Positions 15,101 to 26,034 of a DNA stretch of 64,000 nt are shown here, piece after piece. Under the pieces are notes generated by a model that was given only the letters and a program-made list of their open reading frames with translations, was not told the origin of the DNA and did no database searches. The stretch comes from Crotophaga sulcirostris (lineage: Eukaryota > Chordata > Aves > Cuculiformes > Crotophagidae). The first letter of the stretch is position 1. Each line of letters opens with the position of its first letter. Position numbers and translations under genes: made by a program. Location of the stretch: contig VYZB01000225.1 in NCBI GenBank assembly GCA_013397455.1, positions 458,176 to 522,175 on the forward strand, given 5' to 3'.

Positions 15101-15122
15101 TGCCTGGCACCCCTGGCTGTAA
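1..15122 (+). CDS. TRRAP: TRRAP, C-terminal 473 residues (5'-partial, spliced from seven exons)
   Basis: Transcription/transformation domain-associated protein, a nuclear scaffold of about 3,800 residues that belongs to the PIKK family but has no kinase activity. It binds activators such as MYC and E2F and brings in the SAGA/STAGA and TIP60 acetyltransferase complexes. The join 1-111, 7155-7380, 7836-8053, 10658-10842, 12527-12730, 13715-13909, 14838-15122 stays open across every junction: 1,422 nt from base 3, giving 473 codons plus TAA. I recognise the family from long runs such as VPRSMLKEWALHTFPNATDY and the terminal WHPWL. Order: end of the FAT region (about residues 1-90 of this fragment), kinase-like domain (about 100-420), FATC tail (last 33 or so). 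The usual catalytic residues are replaced, as known for TRRAP: LVMND stands where active PIKKs have LLKGH, LNRLNPEM where they have GDRHxxN, and FRFD near the DFG position. The upstream exons lie outside the window. Confidence 0.97.
112..7154 (+). other. TRRAP: TRRAP intron (about 7.0 kb)
   Basis: Donor GTAAAT at 112; acceptor TTCTTTTAG ending at 7154. The largest intron seen here. The sequence is AT-rich with many short T runs. I see no coding exon, RNA gene or recognisable interspersed repeat in it; open frames of 60-90 codons on both strands show no protein-like composition. Confidence 0.85.
7155..7380 (+). CDS. TRRAP: TRRAP coding exon 2
   Basis: Completes the split codon from 111 (G|AC) and reads DFDFSVPGSMKLHNLISK, then KKWIKILEAKTKQLPKFFLIEEKCRFLSNF and PKPTHYYIKIA. 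It ends GCAAG|GTAACC with two bases of an Arg codon left over. The donor is off the usual GTRAGT consensus at +5/+6. The segment covers the linker into the kinase-like domain and the start of its N-lobe. Confidence 0.96.
7381..7835 (+). other. TRRAP: TRRAP intron (455 bp)
   Basis: Donor GTAACC, acceptor CCTGATAG. Short and AT-rich; nothing else is recognisable in it. Confidence 0.85.
7836..8053 (+). CDS. TRRAP: TRRAP coding exon 3 (N-lobe of the pseudokinase)
   Basis: Joins AG|G to give R-F-M-P and continues RVEIVQKHNTAARRLYIRG, then IYPYLVMNDACLTESRREER and VLQLLRLLNPCLEKRKETTK. In active PIKKs this stretch carries the ATP-binding Lys (LLKGHEDLRQDER in the mTOR/ATM type). Here Met occupies the Lys position (LVMND) and SRREER replaces LRQDER, which fits a non-catalytic domain. 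Ends TTTACAG|GTACTA in phase 1. Confidence 0.96.
8054..10657 (+). other. TRRAP: TRRAP intron (2.6 kb)
   Basis: Donor GTACTA; acceptor CTCGCAG preceded by a long pyrimidine-rich tract at about 10,590-10,655 that should make it strong. The interior is AT-rich and I see no gene or repeat in it. Confidence 0.85.
10658..10842 (+). CDS. TRRAP: TRRAP coding exon 4
   Basis: G|TC CCC CGT gives VPRVVAVSPQMRLVEDNPSS, then EIYKQRCAKKGIEHDNPISR and LATVQARGTQASHQ. Ends CACCAG|GTATGG in phase 0. It covers the insert and helices between the N-lobe and C-lobe. The open frame runs on past the donor into the intron, but that extension is unlike TRRAP and the splice to 12527 (HQ|VLRD) restores the family sequence. 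Confidence 0.97.
10843..12526 (+). other. TRRAP: TRRAP intron (1.7 kb)
   Basis: Donor GTATGG, acceptor CATATGTAG. AT-rich, including an AT/GT dinucleotide-like patch around 11,490-11,525. No gene seen. Confidence 0.85.
12527..12730 (+). CDS. TRRAP: TRRAP coding exon 5 (degenerate catalytic loop)
   Basis: Reads VLRDILKEVQSNMVPRSMLK, EWALHTFPNATDYWTFRKMF and GFAEFIFHLNRLNPEMLQIAQ. LNRLNPEM aligns by position with the GDRHPSNL catalytic loop of active PIKKs; the catalytic Asp and the metal-binding Asn are absent. Ends GCCCAG|GTATGC in phase 0. From memory, mammals have FVLHLNRL where this sequence has FIFHLNRL, a conservative change. Confidence 0.97.
12731..13714 (+). other. TRRAP: TRRAP intron (984 bp)
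   Basis: Donor GTATGC, acceptor TAAATCCAG. No recognisable element inside. Confidence 0.85.
13715..13909 (+). CDS. TRRAP: TRRAP coding exon 6 (activation-segment region)
   Basis: Reads DTGKLNVAYFRFDINDATGD, RPVPFRLTPNISEFLTTIGV and MIAVARCFAQPNFK. FRFD lies where active PIKKs have the DFG metal-binding motif, while the following PFRLT helix start is retained, as in mTOR/ATM-type kinases. Ends TTTAAG|GTTTGT in phase 0; the GTTTGT donor departs from the GTRAGT consensus at +3. Confidence 0.97.
13910..14837 (+). other. TRRAP: TRRAP intron (928 bp) with a palindrome cluster
   Basis: Donor GTTTGT, acceptor TATATAG. Holds a perfect 18-bp palindrome, AGTGCTTTGCAAAGCACT (14,446-14,463), nested between imperfect outer arms at 14,403-14,414 and 14,473-14,484, plus the TTGCGCAA palindrome at about 14,471-14,478. 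No coding sequence. Confidence 0.8.
14838..15122 (+). CDS. TRRAP: TRRAP terminal coding exon 7 (end of C-lobe and FATC)
   Basis: Starts TATATAG|GTT GAC and reads VDGILKTVLRDEIIAWHKKT, then a polar insert (QEDTSSPLSAAGQPEN), then VSLVQKAVTAIMTRLHNLAQ and the FATC tail NTLVAAANSLDNLCRMDPAW-HPWL followed by TAA at 15,120-15,122. The FATC domain is the family's invariant C-terminus and is intact here. The terminal aromatic-rich sequence matches the known TRRAP end. Confidence 0.98.
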   Translation, partial: VDGILKTVLRDEIIAWHKKTQEDTSSPLSAAGQPENMDSQQLVSLVQKAVTAIMTRLHNLAQFEGGESKVNTLVAAANSLDNLCRMDPAWHPWL

Positions 15123-16095
15123 CTTGAAATTTTCAATAGCTTTTTTTGCTGCTGTTTGTGGCGTGAGCCATACATTGTGTTAAGAAAATGTGAAAAAAGC
15201 TTTCCAGACCACGACTTACCTGCCACACTGCATTTTGTCAGTCTTCATTTCACAGTGTTTACAGTAATATGACAATTTAACTGGTTTTAAGTTCATGAGG
15301 GGCCATTTCCTTCCTGCTTAAGAAATGTTGTTAAATATGCAACAACAACTTTCACGAATAGCTTAAAATGAAGAGTGGAAACTTAAATAATGTACAGAAA
15401 GATCTTATTTTGAGATGAGGACTATAAGATTAGTACTGTTAGATTTAGGGTCTGCCATTCCTAGTAACCTGCAGTATATAAATTTTTAATATAATAGTGA
15501 TTTTAAAAAAAAATACAGTATTCCCACTTACTGAATTTTACTTTGAAATTTTACTTAATCACTGTCCCTTCATTACACCATATTGAAGGCACAAACAAAT
15601 CCTCTTCTTTTAAGTTTTCCTCAAATTTACATGAGCAAAGTTGGTTTGTACAGATAATTTTGTACTAAATGTATAGAGGTGACTTTATTTTAGGCACTGA
15701 GAAAATGATGATCGAATTGTGCTAGCTTTTCTTGGAGCACAAGCTATCTGTACAGTAAAAGTCTAAAACCATTTAGAGTATTTGGTTTTGTTGTGGACAG
15801 TGTTTGTGGGGGGAAGTTTATAAAAAAGGATGGAAAAAGTCATCCTTTGATACACCTATTTGACTGTAATAGATGAAAAAGTAAAATCTTATAAAGTTCT
15901 ATCCTTTTTTAAGTGTTTAGAAGTACAGTAGGTACTTTGGTATGAACCCATTTCTTCGTAATTTAAGAGAAGATGAGTTTAATGTTTTTCTCGTCTTTCT
16001 GTTGTGTTAGCGTTTTTATAAAACTTTGGTGTTGAGAATGTTTAATTTGTACAGAGTGATTTTTTCAAAATAAACATTTTTTAAAACTCTGTGGT
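15123..16095 (+). other. TRRAP: TRRAP 3' untranslated region
   Basis: About 970 nt of AT-rich sequence from the stop codon to the likely cleavage point. It contains no AATAAA before the one at 16,069, so a single main 3' end is expected. The cleavage position near 16,085-16,095 is inferred from the GT-rich stretch that follows (CTCTGTGGTATTC). Confidence 0.8.
16069..16074 (+). promoter_or_regulatory. TRRAP polyadenylation signal AATAAA
   Basis: Canonical AATAAA about 950 nt after the stop codon, followed within 20-30 nt by a GT/T-rich downstream element. A second AATAAA at 16,323-16,328 could serve a rarer, longer transcript but has a weaker downstream context. Confidence 0.8.
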
Positions 16096-19000
16096 ATTCA
16101 TTTTATTTAGAATATTTTTATTATACTATGGATTATATGGAAAAGACCCCAAAGTAGGTGTTATCTTTAACACGCAGGCTCTTTTAATTTATTAAAGAAT
16201 GATGACTGTAGTAATGAGACACAAATGTTTTTGATTGTACAACGCAACACAGTATTAAGGAACAGTGGTAAATTTAGGTTATTCTTGTAGGAGTTGTAAT
16301 AATCTAATCTTAGAGACTTTGGAATAAAAAATTGGAGCTACTTGTTTGCTAGTTTAAGCTGCAACTGCAGTAGTGCATTCTATGTTTCTTTGAAATTATT
16401 TCACTTGGAGGATTTCCCAGGCAAGTTTCTTTTCAATTCTTTCCTAAGCGAAATGGACCAGAGCTTTTCCCAGCTGAATCGCTACTGCCTTTCCCATTAG
16501 CTGCTTTGAGAACCTTGCAAGAGCAAAGGAACTCTCATCAAACAAGTCATGACTTTCCTAGGTGTTACCTAATTCTTCCCTGGGTCCAGCAGATGAGGTC
16601 CAGCAGGAACAGATGGTAAGCATTCAGTCCTCAAATTTAAAAAGGAGCCTTAGCCAACTGGCTGACCCTCAACCATAGCCACCTGACAGGTAAGGCAGGT
16701 CAGTTTGTGGGCTTGACATGCAGGCATTTCGATCAAGGGGATCAAGTCTTTCTGCTTAATGGTTCTTATGTGCATGGGAAGATTTGCTGTGGGTTTTGGC
16801 TGGGAGGAGAGTTTATTACTTCTGACCAGGTACTTTTTATTCTAGATCATGGCTCTGCTTCCTTGCGTGATGAATAAAGCCTGCCCCCTTTATTCCCACA
16901 CTTGGTTTGTGAGCTCCTTATATATCGAAGAGAGGATGATGGATTGATACATAGATACACAGTGCCATATGCCAGTATATATCTGGCATACACGGTGTCT
17001 ACGGAAGCTCAAATACATGAGTGGTAAGGACTATATAAGGATCTGGAAAACAAACATATCTCTTCTTGGCAGAGACTTGCTTCCCCATCAAAATCATGTT
17101 GGCAAGGAGAATCTGAACTTTCTTCTTATAAAACATAACACTTCCTGCATGTGTCACAACATACTCTATATGCAGTCATTCTCAGCTAAGCTGAGTGCTT
17201 TCATGACTGGAAGGGAATTGTTGGCTTCCTTTTTGTTGATGAGTGTAACATTTGTAGCTGTGAAATATGGTACATGCTGCATCAGAGGAGTTGCAATATT
17301 TTTTCCATAATCATTTGCATGTCTTAGATATGTGTGACTCTTGAGAGATGACAGCATTCCCTGAAAGGGAATCATTAGATAATTCAGACACTTTTCTGTT
17401 CATAGTGGAAATCATAATGGAAAAATGAGAAGGTAAATTAAAGGAGACAAATTTTGTTGTTTTTAGATTTGTGGCATCTGTCTTGTTTATTCAAATATAA
17501 TCCCAAGAGAAAACTTGGGATGTAAGAGAGCAGTGCTAATAGGGGAAAGACAGTTACTTTAATGAGGTCCTTGATGGTACCAATGTGCAAATGTTAAAGA
17601 CTTGGTTCTCTTCTTTTATGAATATATGGTAAGGATTTACCTGATTTTGTGAGAAGGCTTACGCAGTCTTAACACAGAGTTTTACCACTGGCTCCAAGAA
17701 GATAAATCCTGAAAGCTTTTAGTTATACATGAGCATTCTTCAAAGTCTGGAGGAAATCCTCTGACATATCTTGTATGATCAGCAACTGTCCATTAGCAGG
17801 TAAGTGGTTTGATGTAGTACAGTATATGAAGTTCCTGATTATCTTCAAGAACACGTGGCATATATCTTGGCTGCATTTAATTTTTTATGATTATAGCTAA
17901 AGGGTTCCCTCTGTCTCATTAGTTCAGATATATGCTCAGTATGCATCCTGCTGAACAGATACTTGAAAGTGAAATACATGAACTGTGAATTCATTCTAAG
18001 TGTTCTCTTTAAGATTTCTTCCCTCAGATTAGATATTAAACAAAAAAAAAGCCCTTGTTATTACTCTGTAACATCAAATACCTAAGAATTAAGAGAGATA
18101 AAATTTTAAATTGTCTCTGAAATTCTGTGTGTGGGCATTCTGCCATCCTTAAAATTCCTCCTGTGTTTTTGGTATTTTTCCTCAGTAGAGTTCTGGACAG
18201 ATTTGGCTGGAACTTCATGAGCGTAAGTGGTAACGAGTTCTTGACACCAAAATTGTACCACTGATATTTTAAGTCTGTATGATGTGCATAGAGATATAGG
18301 TGTCAGTAGACTTTTGCACACACACTTGTGTTGATGTGAAATGAACTTTAGAGTAGGTCACTCGAGTGACAGAAATATTAGTATCTAAGGAGCAGATTTG
18401 GCATGCAAAATAGTAGACAAAACTGTGAGCTGTGGATTTTACATGGAGAATAAATAGTTGTCAGGTTTCTCAAATTATACTGTATTATTTCAGTAATTAA
18501 TCTGTAGTAGTTTATCAGAATTCATTTGCTTAAGTGAATTATACTCCAGAACAAAATCATTTAACGTTAGTTGGGTGTTGGAGCCCACCCTCTGGAACTG
18601 GTGTGCTGCTTTCCTCTCTTGTAATTGGGCTGTCTGCGGATTGTCAGATACAAAGAGAGCAAGTGAGAGATTAGTTATTACTGGAAGAAGATGACTCAAA
18701 GCATTTCAGCAGCAGACAATGAAAGCTCTGTTTCATAATGGCAGTAGAATAAAGTTGCTTTTAAGGCTCCGATCTGTTTCAAGCATGATGTATGAAATGT
18801 TCTTTTGTGGTGTAGAAACCTATTCAGGGAGAAGAATTCAAACTCACAGGAGCTTTTAATCAGCTCAGTGTGGGTGCATTTCACATTTAAGAGGTTTAGG
18901 AGAGCACATGTGAAATAACTGGTGTCTTGCATGTGATTTATCATCGTTCATTGCGTGCGCTGGGGTCCTCAGTGTCCACGTGTGCTGGCGCTGTGGGGTG

Positions 19001-22000
19001 TTCTTCCGCAGGCAGGGCTACACGGGATTTCTTTTAAAGGAGGACTTGAGGTGATGAACAGCAGGGAGGAAAAAAAAATGTGAAATTGTTAACTTAGAAT
19101 TTCATCTCTCGATTGTGGCCTTTTCATTTGCTCTAAATTAGCATTGCCATTCCCTGAGAGTTTCAGGAAAGAGCAGAGGGAATGTTATTTCTGTGTCAGC
19201 CATTTTGTGTCCCCTCTTTGCTTTCGGGCTTCTCCCTCTGCTGTTATAATCTCATGTTTTACTTTAAGAAATGTTTTATTTCTGTCAGTGATCCCGCGGA
19301 ACAAAGTTACAATAAAAGTAACTCTTTTCTGATCCACCTGATTCTTGTGCTCCTGAAGATGGTATAGACATTTGTTTTATTTAGAAGTTACTTTAGCTTT
19401 GACTTTTAAAATTCTTGTGGCCTACGCCCCAATACCAGGCCTAGTTTGCTGCCTGCAGCCTGATTGTGGTTTTTTTAAGGCAAGAATGTTTATCCAGGGT
19501 CTAAGATGCTATCAGAATTGTACCTTAATCAATCAACCACTGCTTAACCCACAGTCCAGCTTCCCTGAACTGTTAAGAGTACCAGCTGTATTAAAGAAGC
19601 TTTCTCAGCCTGTTACCTGGGAAAGGACAGAGATCTTTGCAGGCTCTTAGTTTCTCTTGATACTAACACATTAATTATTGTCTTTCTGCACTCCTTGCTG
19701 CTGTTCATTAGAAACTGGCATTAAAGAATCTATTCTGCTTATTCAGCAAGAGTTCTCATCAGCAGTAATTCATAAACCACTTTACACAGTGGGTCAGTAT
19801 TGCTTGACCATCCCTTGAAGTAATACAAGTGGCACAGAACTTTTAATTGAGGTCTGGTGGTGTCACTGAAATGTTGTTTCGTTGTGTAATAGCTGTCCCC
19901 ATTCCTTTCTGTAATAAAAAAATGAAAATAACAATTATCGAGTAGAGAAAGATGTCATATTAAAATTCTGAAAATTAAGTGTACAGATTATTGTAAAGGC
20001 TATTTTTAACATCTCATGCAATAAACTCCATGCTACCCTTCATTTTTATTTTTTTTTAGCTTGAGTGTGCAAGGGGACTGCTGTGTTGCGTTTACTGACT
20101 CCCAGTGTAGGTTCACTTCACTCAAGCTCCATTCAGAAGATGATTCCTCAACAACCCGAAGGAAGAATTTATTTTGTAGCTAATGAGCAATCAAAATTAA
20201 ATTAATTCTTCTTGCCTATGAATGGATATCTCTAATCTTTTTCCTTTCTAGGTACATCTCTATGACAGTCTGCCTTGAAGCCAAGTACAGAAAACAGAAG
20301 AGATGTTTGGCTGTGGGAGCACAGAGCTTCAGTGTGCCAACAGGTGTGATGGAAAAGCGAGTCTTTAACAGGCAGGCAGAAGCAGTAGCCCCTGGCCTAG
20401 GTAAGGGGACATTTTGAGTTTTGTTGTGGCAAAGTTTGCTTCCTGGTGACTTTTTGCTCTTTCCGCAGCGATTTTGACTGTTTACTTATTTTTTCCTGAG
20501 CTTTTAGATAGCTGCCATTCATACCTAGATGAACCATTTTGCCATGTGGCCCTGCTCTGAGATACGTTAACACAGCCATGCCTTCTCTGCGCTGTGTGAG
20601 CGCAGCTTAATGGGTGGGGGTTTCCACCATGCACTGCAAACACACCTCGATCTCGCTGGACGTCTTGAAAGGGCAGGGAAGAAACGTACAGAAAGCTGAT
20701 TTAACCATAGATTGCTGATTTAAGACATTAATGACTTTGTTTCACTTCACTGTACCTTGACTGGGAACAGGCTTAGCCCTTTCTCCTCCCTTTTATATGA
20801 TTATCTTTAAGTTTCCCACAAACATGCACCTTCAGTAGCAATGCATTTTTTTTATCTTCTCAAAAAGAAAGAAACAATCCTTTCAGACTGAAAATACAAG
20901 ACATGTTAATCAGGCTGGCTGAGGAGTTAACCTCATTGGAGAACAAGACCCTGGAATCTCATATTTGTTACTTTAATTCTGTATACATCGCAAACAAACT
21001 AAGAAGCCATAATGGGGAAAACCATTTTATCAATATACTTTGTCAATGGTATGGAGATTAAGGGCAGCTGAATTCTAGTTCGGGCATGGAATGGTGGACA
21101 AAGTACTTCTATATAATTTAATCCTTTAATCCATGCAGTAAATAAATGTTTTTGATGTGGGACACAATCACTTTGATTACAGCTGCAGAGGGGAATATTT
21201 TATCTTCTGCTGCTTAATGTATGATAAACAGGAAAAAGACTGAAGGAGGTTTGTCAGAAAAAGCCTTATAAATATACTGTCTTCCTGTCCTTTAGACAAA
21301 GTAATCTTTGCGTAAGGGCACTGTTATTAGCAGAATATGCCATGGCTCGATTTCTTATCACTGATCCCTCGAGTATGATTAAGTATTCTTCCAATAGAGA
21401 TTTATTATTGATATGGCATAATATAGTACTTTTCTGAGGCTCTGCTCTGTCAAGTGGCCTATGAATGTCCGCTTGATAACTCTAAAGTCATGATCCTCTA
21501 CATTTCAGTACTTGTCTCAGTCAGACTTCAGATGTGGTATCACAACACCACTGTATCCTGGATGAAGTCAAAGTTCACCCACTCCATGTGTTTATGGTAA
21601 ACGTTAAAATATTTGGGGATGAAGTTCTACCACACAAGGTAAAACCAGGTCAATATGTCAGCAGAAACTGTTGAAAAATACGGAGCCACTGACATCAAAG
21701 CATTTCATTAGTTCATTCAAATTTTATGAAATTGTTTTGTTTTCAGAAAACAATATAATGCTTGTTCTTATTTAACCATATTCAAATAATATGCATTTTG
21801 ATTTTATTTTTTTATTCATAAATACTTTTTATTTTGAAAATTTTATGTTCAAACTTTAAAAATAGTGAAAACCTAAGTAATTGTTTTCTTTTAGTTCAAC
21901 CAGAAACAAAGTGAATTGCAGCTCTTCTGGTGAGGTGCAGTTGGGGTGTTCTCAACTTTACAAGCCTTCCATTTCGGGTCAACTTAATATCAAAACATGT

Positions 22001-25000
22001 GTATTTATTTTTGAAAATTGCAAGCAAGTAGAAAAGTTGGGTTTTTTCTTACTGGGGTATTGTTGTCTTATTTTTGCAGCTCATATTTTAAGAAACCTCA
22101 AGTTGTTCCTGCATTGCACTGGGCTGCTCTATGCTTTGGGGCTACCTTGCTCTGGGGCTACCCAGTAAAAGTAATTGTGATTCTGCTACAGGGATGGGGG
22201 AGCAGATCACTGTGATTAAAGATAGTGAGTTATTTTCAGTGTATGAATTTGCTTTAGATAAAAAGATATTTTTCAGAGTGAGATGCACTTACCAAAGACA
22301 GACAAAATTTGAAAAGATTTACCCAGAAAGTGATGAATCTGTACACATCCTGAGTGCAGTGTTAAGTAGACAAAGCAGCATTAACTAAGTCAGTTGTGTT
22401 CCTACACTATATGGGGGTATTTGTGGAGTACATATATAAGAATGAAAGAGATGAGGAAAGTTGTAAGACTTCATTCTAAGCTGCTTAGTACTTACTATCA
22501 GTAATCAATGGCAACACTATCTAGAACTATCTAAAGCTCCTGTGACAGAGCTGCCTTCCACTGGGGTCCCTACCTTTGAAAACTCTAGGGGTAGAACTGA
22601 TCGTTCAGAAGTGAAGGAGAACTCAAGCAGGAGGGATTATAATGAAATAGTTAAATTAATTGAGATCTTAATGGGGCAGGCTCATTTGCTCTCCTGAGTA
22701 AATATTGGCAGGATTTAGGGAGTGTTGAGTTTAGTTTGTCCTTCAGAATTACCTCTTGGCATCTCTGCTTTATGTTTGCAGTGTGGCTTCTTGAGAACAT
22801 TTGTTTATTAGTTACTCCTTACTAATTAGTGATGCAGGTCTGAAGTCTCATGTTTATTCTTGATTTGTTTTAGCCTATTTTATTAGGAAGACTCTTGAGC
22901 CCCTTAAAACAAATTTCATTGTCTAACGTCTGTGCCTGATTTCTCTCTTTCTTGGTTTTGCAACCCAAAGCTGTTGTCCTTTTCTGAAATTTGGAAGAAT
23001 TTCTCCAGAAACCATGTGGATTCAACTGATTTAAATTTGAAGTTGTTGGTAACATCCTTTCTGTTGAAATGTGGTAGATCAGATTATTTCCGTTTATTTT
23101 CCTTCAAAGAAAAATAAGAGAAAAGGTTGTGGATCCAATTTTATTTTCTATATAATCATTAATTATACTTTGATTTTTGCATTATCCGTCCCTTGTGATG
23201 TCTCAAATAGACATTTTTAAGCATAGAGTTGAAGCTATTTGTGAAAGAACTGTCATTTTCTGTATCTACCTACTGCCCACCACAATGGGGTTTTACTCAT
23301 CCCTCCTCTGTGCTATCCCAGTGTGAATGGTGAAATGAATGATGCATTTTCCTCAGAAATCCAGAGGGGCTTTTCAGTACAATTTGTTTTGTTAAAATGT
23401 AATATTTTAAGTCTGGTTCTCCACCCTACAAGCTATAAATCATAACTATTTACAGATATGTATAGAATTCTGTGGACTAATGATTTGAAAGTGCTATCAA
23501 ATGAAAACAATGGTGTCGTGCAGTAGTTGACTCCCTTAGGAAATTACAGAGCTATCTCAGTACTCAGGTTTAAAACTGTCAATGTTTGGTAAAGATGAGT
23601 AATAGCAATCCTAGGTGTTCTCAGCCTTGAGTTTTAAAGTTGTTTTCAACTCTTAATGCAAATGTCCCTTTCAAGGTGAGAAATGTCACACCAGAAAGGC
23701 TGAAAAGTTTCCAGGCAATTTCACTGGTGAATAAGTGTGTATGGCTTCTTGATAACTTCTAAATAAGCTCTTCTTAAATAAGTAATAATAGTGAAGAGGC
23801 AAGAGCCTCTTGTAATTTATATATGAGTTGACTGGACTGGAGTAAACAACACACTGAGTAAATCTGTAAGGCTATTTACTGATTGTTGAAATCTATAAAT
23901 GATTTATTAGTTTTGGGCTAAGCTTGCCACTTCAAATCTGGCTCTGCAACGGCTGTCAGGTATTATGTAGTGACATCATCTAATCTCAGTCACTGCAAAG
24001 CCTCAGGTCTGATCTTAATTTGCAAACCAATATAGTAGGTAGTAGACCATCCACAGATTATCCCTTGTTAATTAAAGAGAATGTATAAGCAGCAAATAAG
24101 AGCATATATAACCAGCAAGCATGGCTTCACTTTTGTCTCAGCTATAACTCTCTTTGCTGGAGACAACATGAAATTTTATACAATAATTTTTCAAATTTTC
24201 ATATTGTGGCAGAAATTTGGCTACATGTTCAACTGATGCAAAAAGCCTTCTTTTGTCTTTTTCTGGCAGCTTTAGGAAGTTGAAAAACAGACACGGAAAG
24301 GATTGTTTCAACTGTGATTACTCCTGAGAAAATAAAGGTTACTGATTCGGAAGAGGAAGGAATTTGTTTAATGTGAGTTGTGATTTTTACACTTTTCTCT
24401 TGATGTATGACAGTTGTTTGGTGGACGCCCAAGTGGCAACATGGCCATGTTCATCACAACTGAGATTTAATTGTTGTTGTTCCTATAATAAGCCAACTCT
24501 GTAATACCTGAAAGAAAGAAGAATTTGGGTCAAAGATGTTACATGGCAAGTTCTCAGTCAAACAGTTGATTTCTGTGAGAATGGGATTAGAACTGCCCAC
24601 AGTCTGAAGAACTTTGTCTTTAGCTGCAAATAGACCAATCATTTAAATGCTGCCTCTGCTATTGAAACACTCAGTAGTGTTGGACGTATCTTCATCTTTG
24701 TTGTTATTCCCCTCAGTCTTTTTACTCTTGCATTCTTGGTCTCTTGTTGCATCATGTGAAAAAGCTCAGGGTAGATTCGCAGCTGTGGTAGCTCAGCTTT
24801 ACTGCAGTTTTCACAGTTGATGTACTGAGACCAGCTCAGCTGCTGAGAATGTGCAGATTGCTGGGAGTGTGTCAGGGGACTGTGAAATGAGCGCAGCTAA
24901 AGCCTCCGTATCCTCCCCAATAGCTTTATGTCTCCTTGACCATGAAGGAGAGCACATTCAGGATTATGTGCTACTGCTGAATGAATTTGGCTTCAGAACA

Positions 25001-25880
25001 GCATGGCCACCTGAAGTGGGACTGGCACTGGTAATGATAGAAGGGCTAAACACAGCCTGCCTGGGCTGTTTCCTGTTCTGGACACAATGCTTGTTTTTGC
25101 ACAACGGGTGTACAGCTTTAAGTTGGTCCCACACTAAGCTGTGAGCACACATCATCAGAGAAAAGAGGATAGGTCTTCTGAGAACATGACGGGTTTTCTA
25201 AAAGCAGGTTGTAAGATTTCAATGTGGAAAAACAAGAATCCAAGTATATGAGAAAATGAGCATGCTTCCTTGAAGCTGTTATTTGTAGCCTCTTTGAAAA
25301 ATTACTCTTAAATCCCTGTTTAGCAAACTCCCTTATGCAGAAGAGAACTTCTATCACTCCAGCAATTATTATTATTTAATTTGAATTTCAAATTACCAAT
25401 TTCCAAAGAAATATGTAAACTTGATTGCGATTCTTTTCCCTGTCGTTGTCCTTTAGGGAAATAGTAGATAATGTGCCTGGAGAAACCTGAAGGCCCTCTC
25501 AGTAAACTGGCAGTTGTGCCACTGAAGGAAAGGGGATACATTTAGATGCCGTACAAATGGCAGAAATAAATCTGATGCCGTTTGGTATCAGACATAGGTT
25601 TGTAGGCTAAATGGGAAGAATAAGTATTTTTTAACATTGCAACTCTCTGAAGCATAGCAGGTAAAAATACTGAAAGTAGAAATTTAAAGCAACTTCTCTT
25701 TAGGCAAAAAGAAGCAAAGAAGGATTAAATCAGGTAAAGGAAGTGCATAAATGGGTAACTGGAGGAAAATAATTGTGTGAATCATCCGGTAGAGACAACT
25801 GTCAAAGATATGAGGCTCTACAGCTATTTTTATCTAGTCCTTTATGACTGTGATCTGGAAAAATGCTTACACACATGTAT
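16096..25880. other. Non-coding stretch downstream of TRRAP
   Basis: Nearly 10 kb with no exon I can defend on either strand. Open frames of 60-97 codons occur on both strands (for example 19,372-19,650 and 24,851-25,144 on +) but read as random sequence with no domain or splice context. A homeodomain-type AT-rich block at about 20,140-20,230 (TAATGAG, AAATTAAATTAATTC) looks like possible conserved non-coding DNA, which I cannot test. No interspersed repeat is recognised. Confidence 0.6.
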
Positions 25881-25884
25881 AACA

Positions 25885-26030
25885 TGGAAGCAATTCCATT
25901 GCTTTCAGTGAGTTAAAACAAATGGGGCAGCCATATATGAATACATTGTCAAGCTTAGAGCTATCTGACTCTCGTTCTTTGTCCTGTTCAAAGCATCCAC
26001 TGAAGTCAGTGGGAATTTGGGCCAGTTTGA
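25885..26030. repeat. Degenerate ancient amniote repeat (ATTGAAGTCAATGGG-type arms)
   Basis: Contains TTCCATTGCTTTCAGTGAG near 25,890-25,915 and CACTGAAGTCAGTGGGAATT near 25,998-26,020, then TGGGCC. These resemble the two arms of an old interspersed repeat seen across reptiles and birds, in which short inverted arms of the CATTGAAGTCAATGGGA type flank the core. I am not sure of its catalogue name. Heavily diverged, so boundaries are approximate. Confidence 0.5.
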
Positions 26031-26034
26031 GATT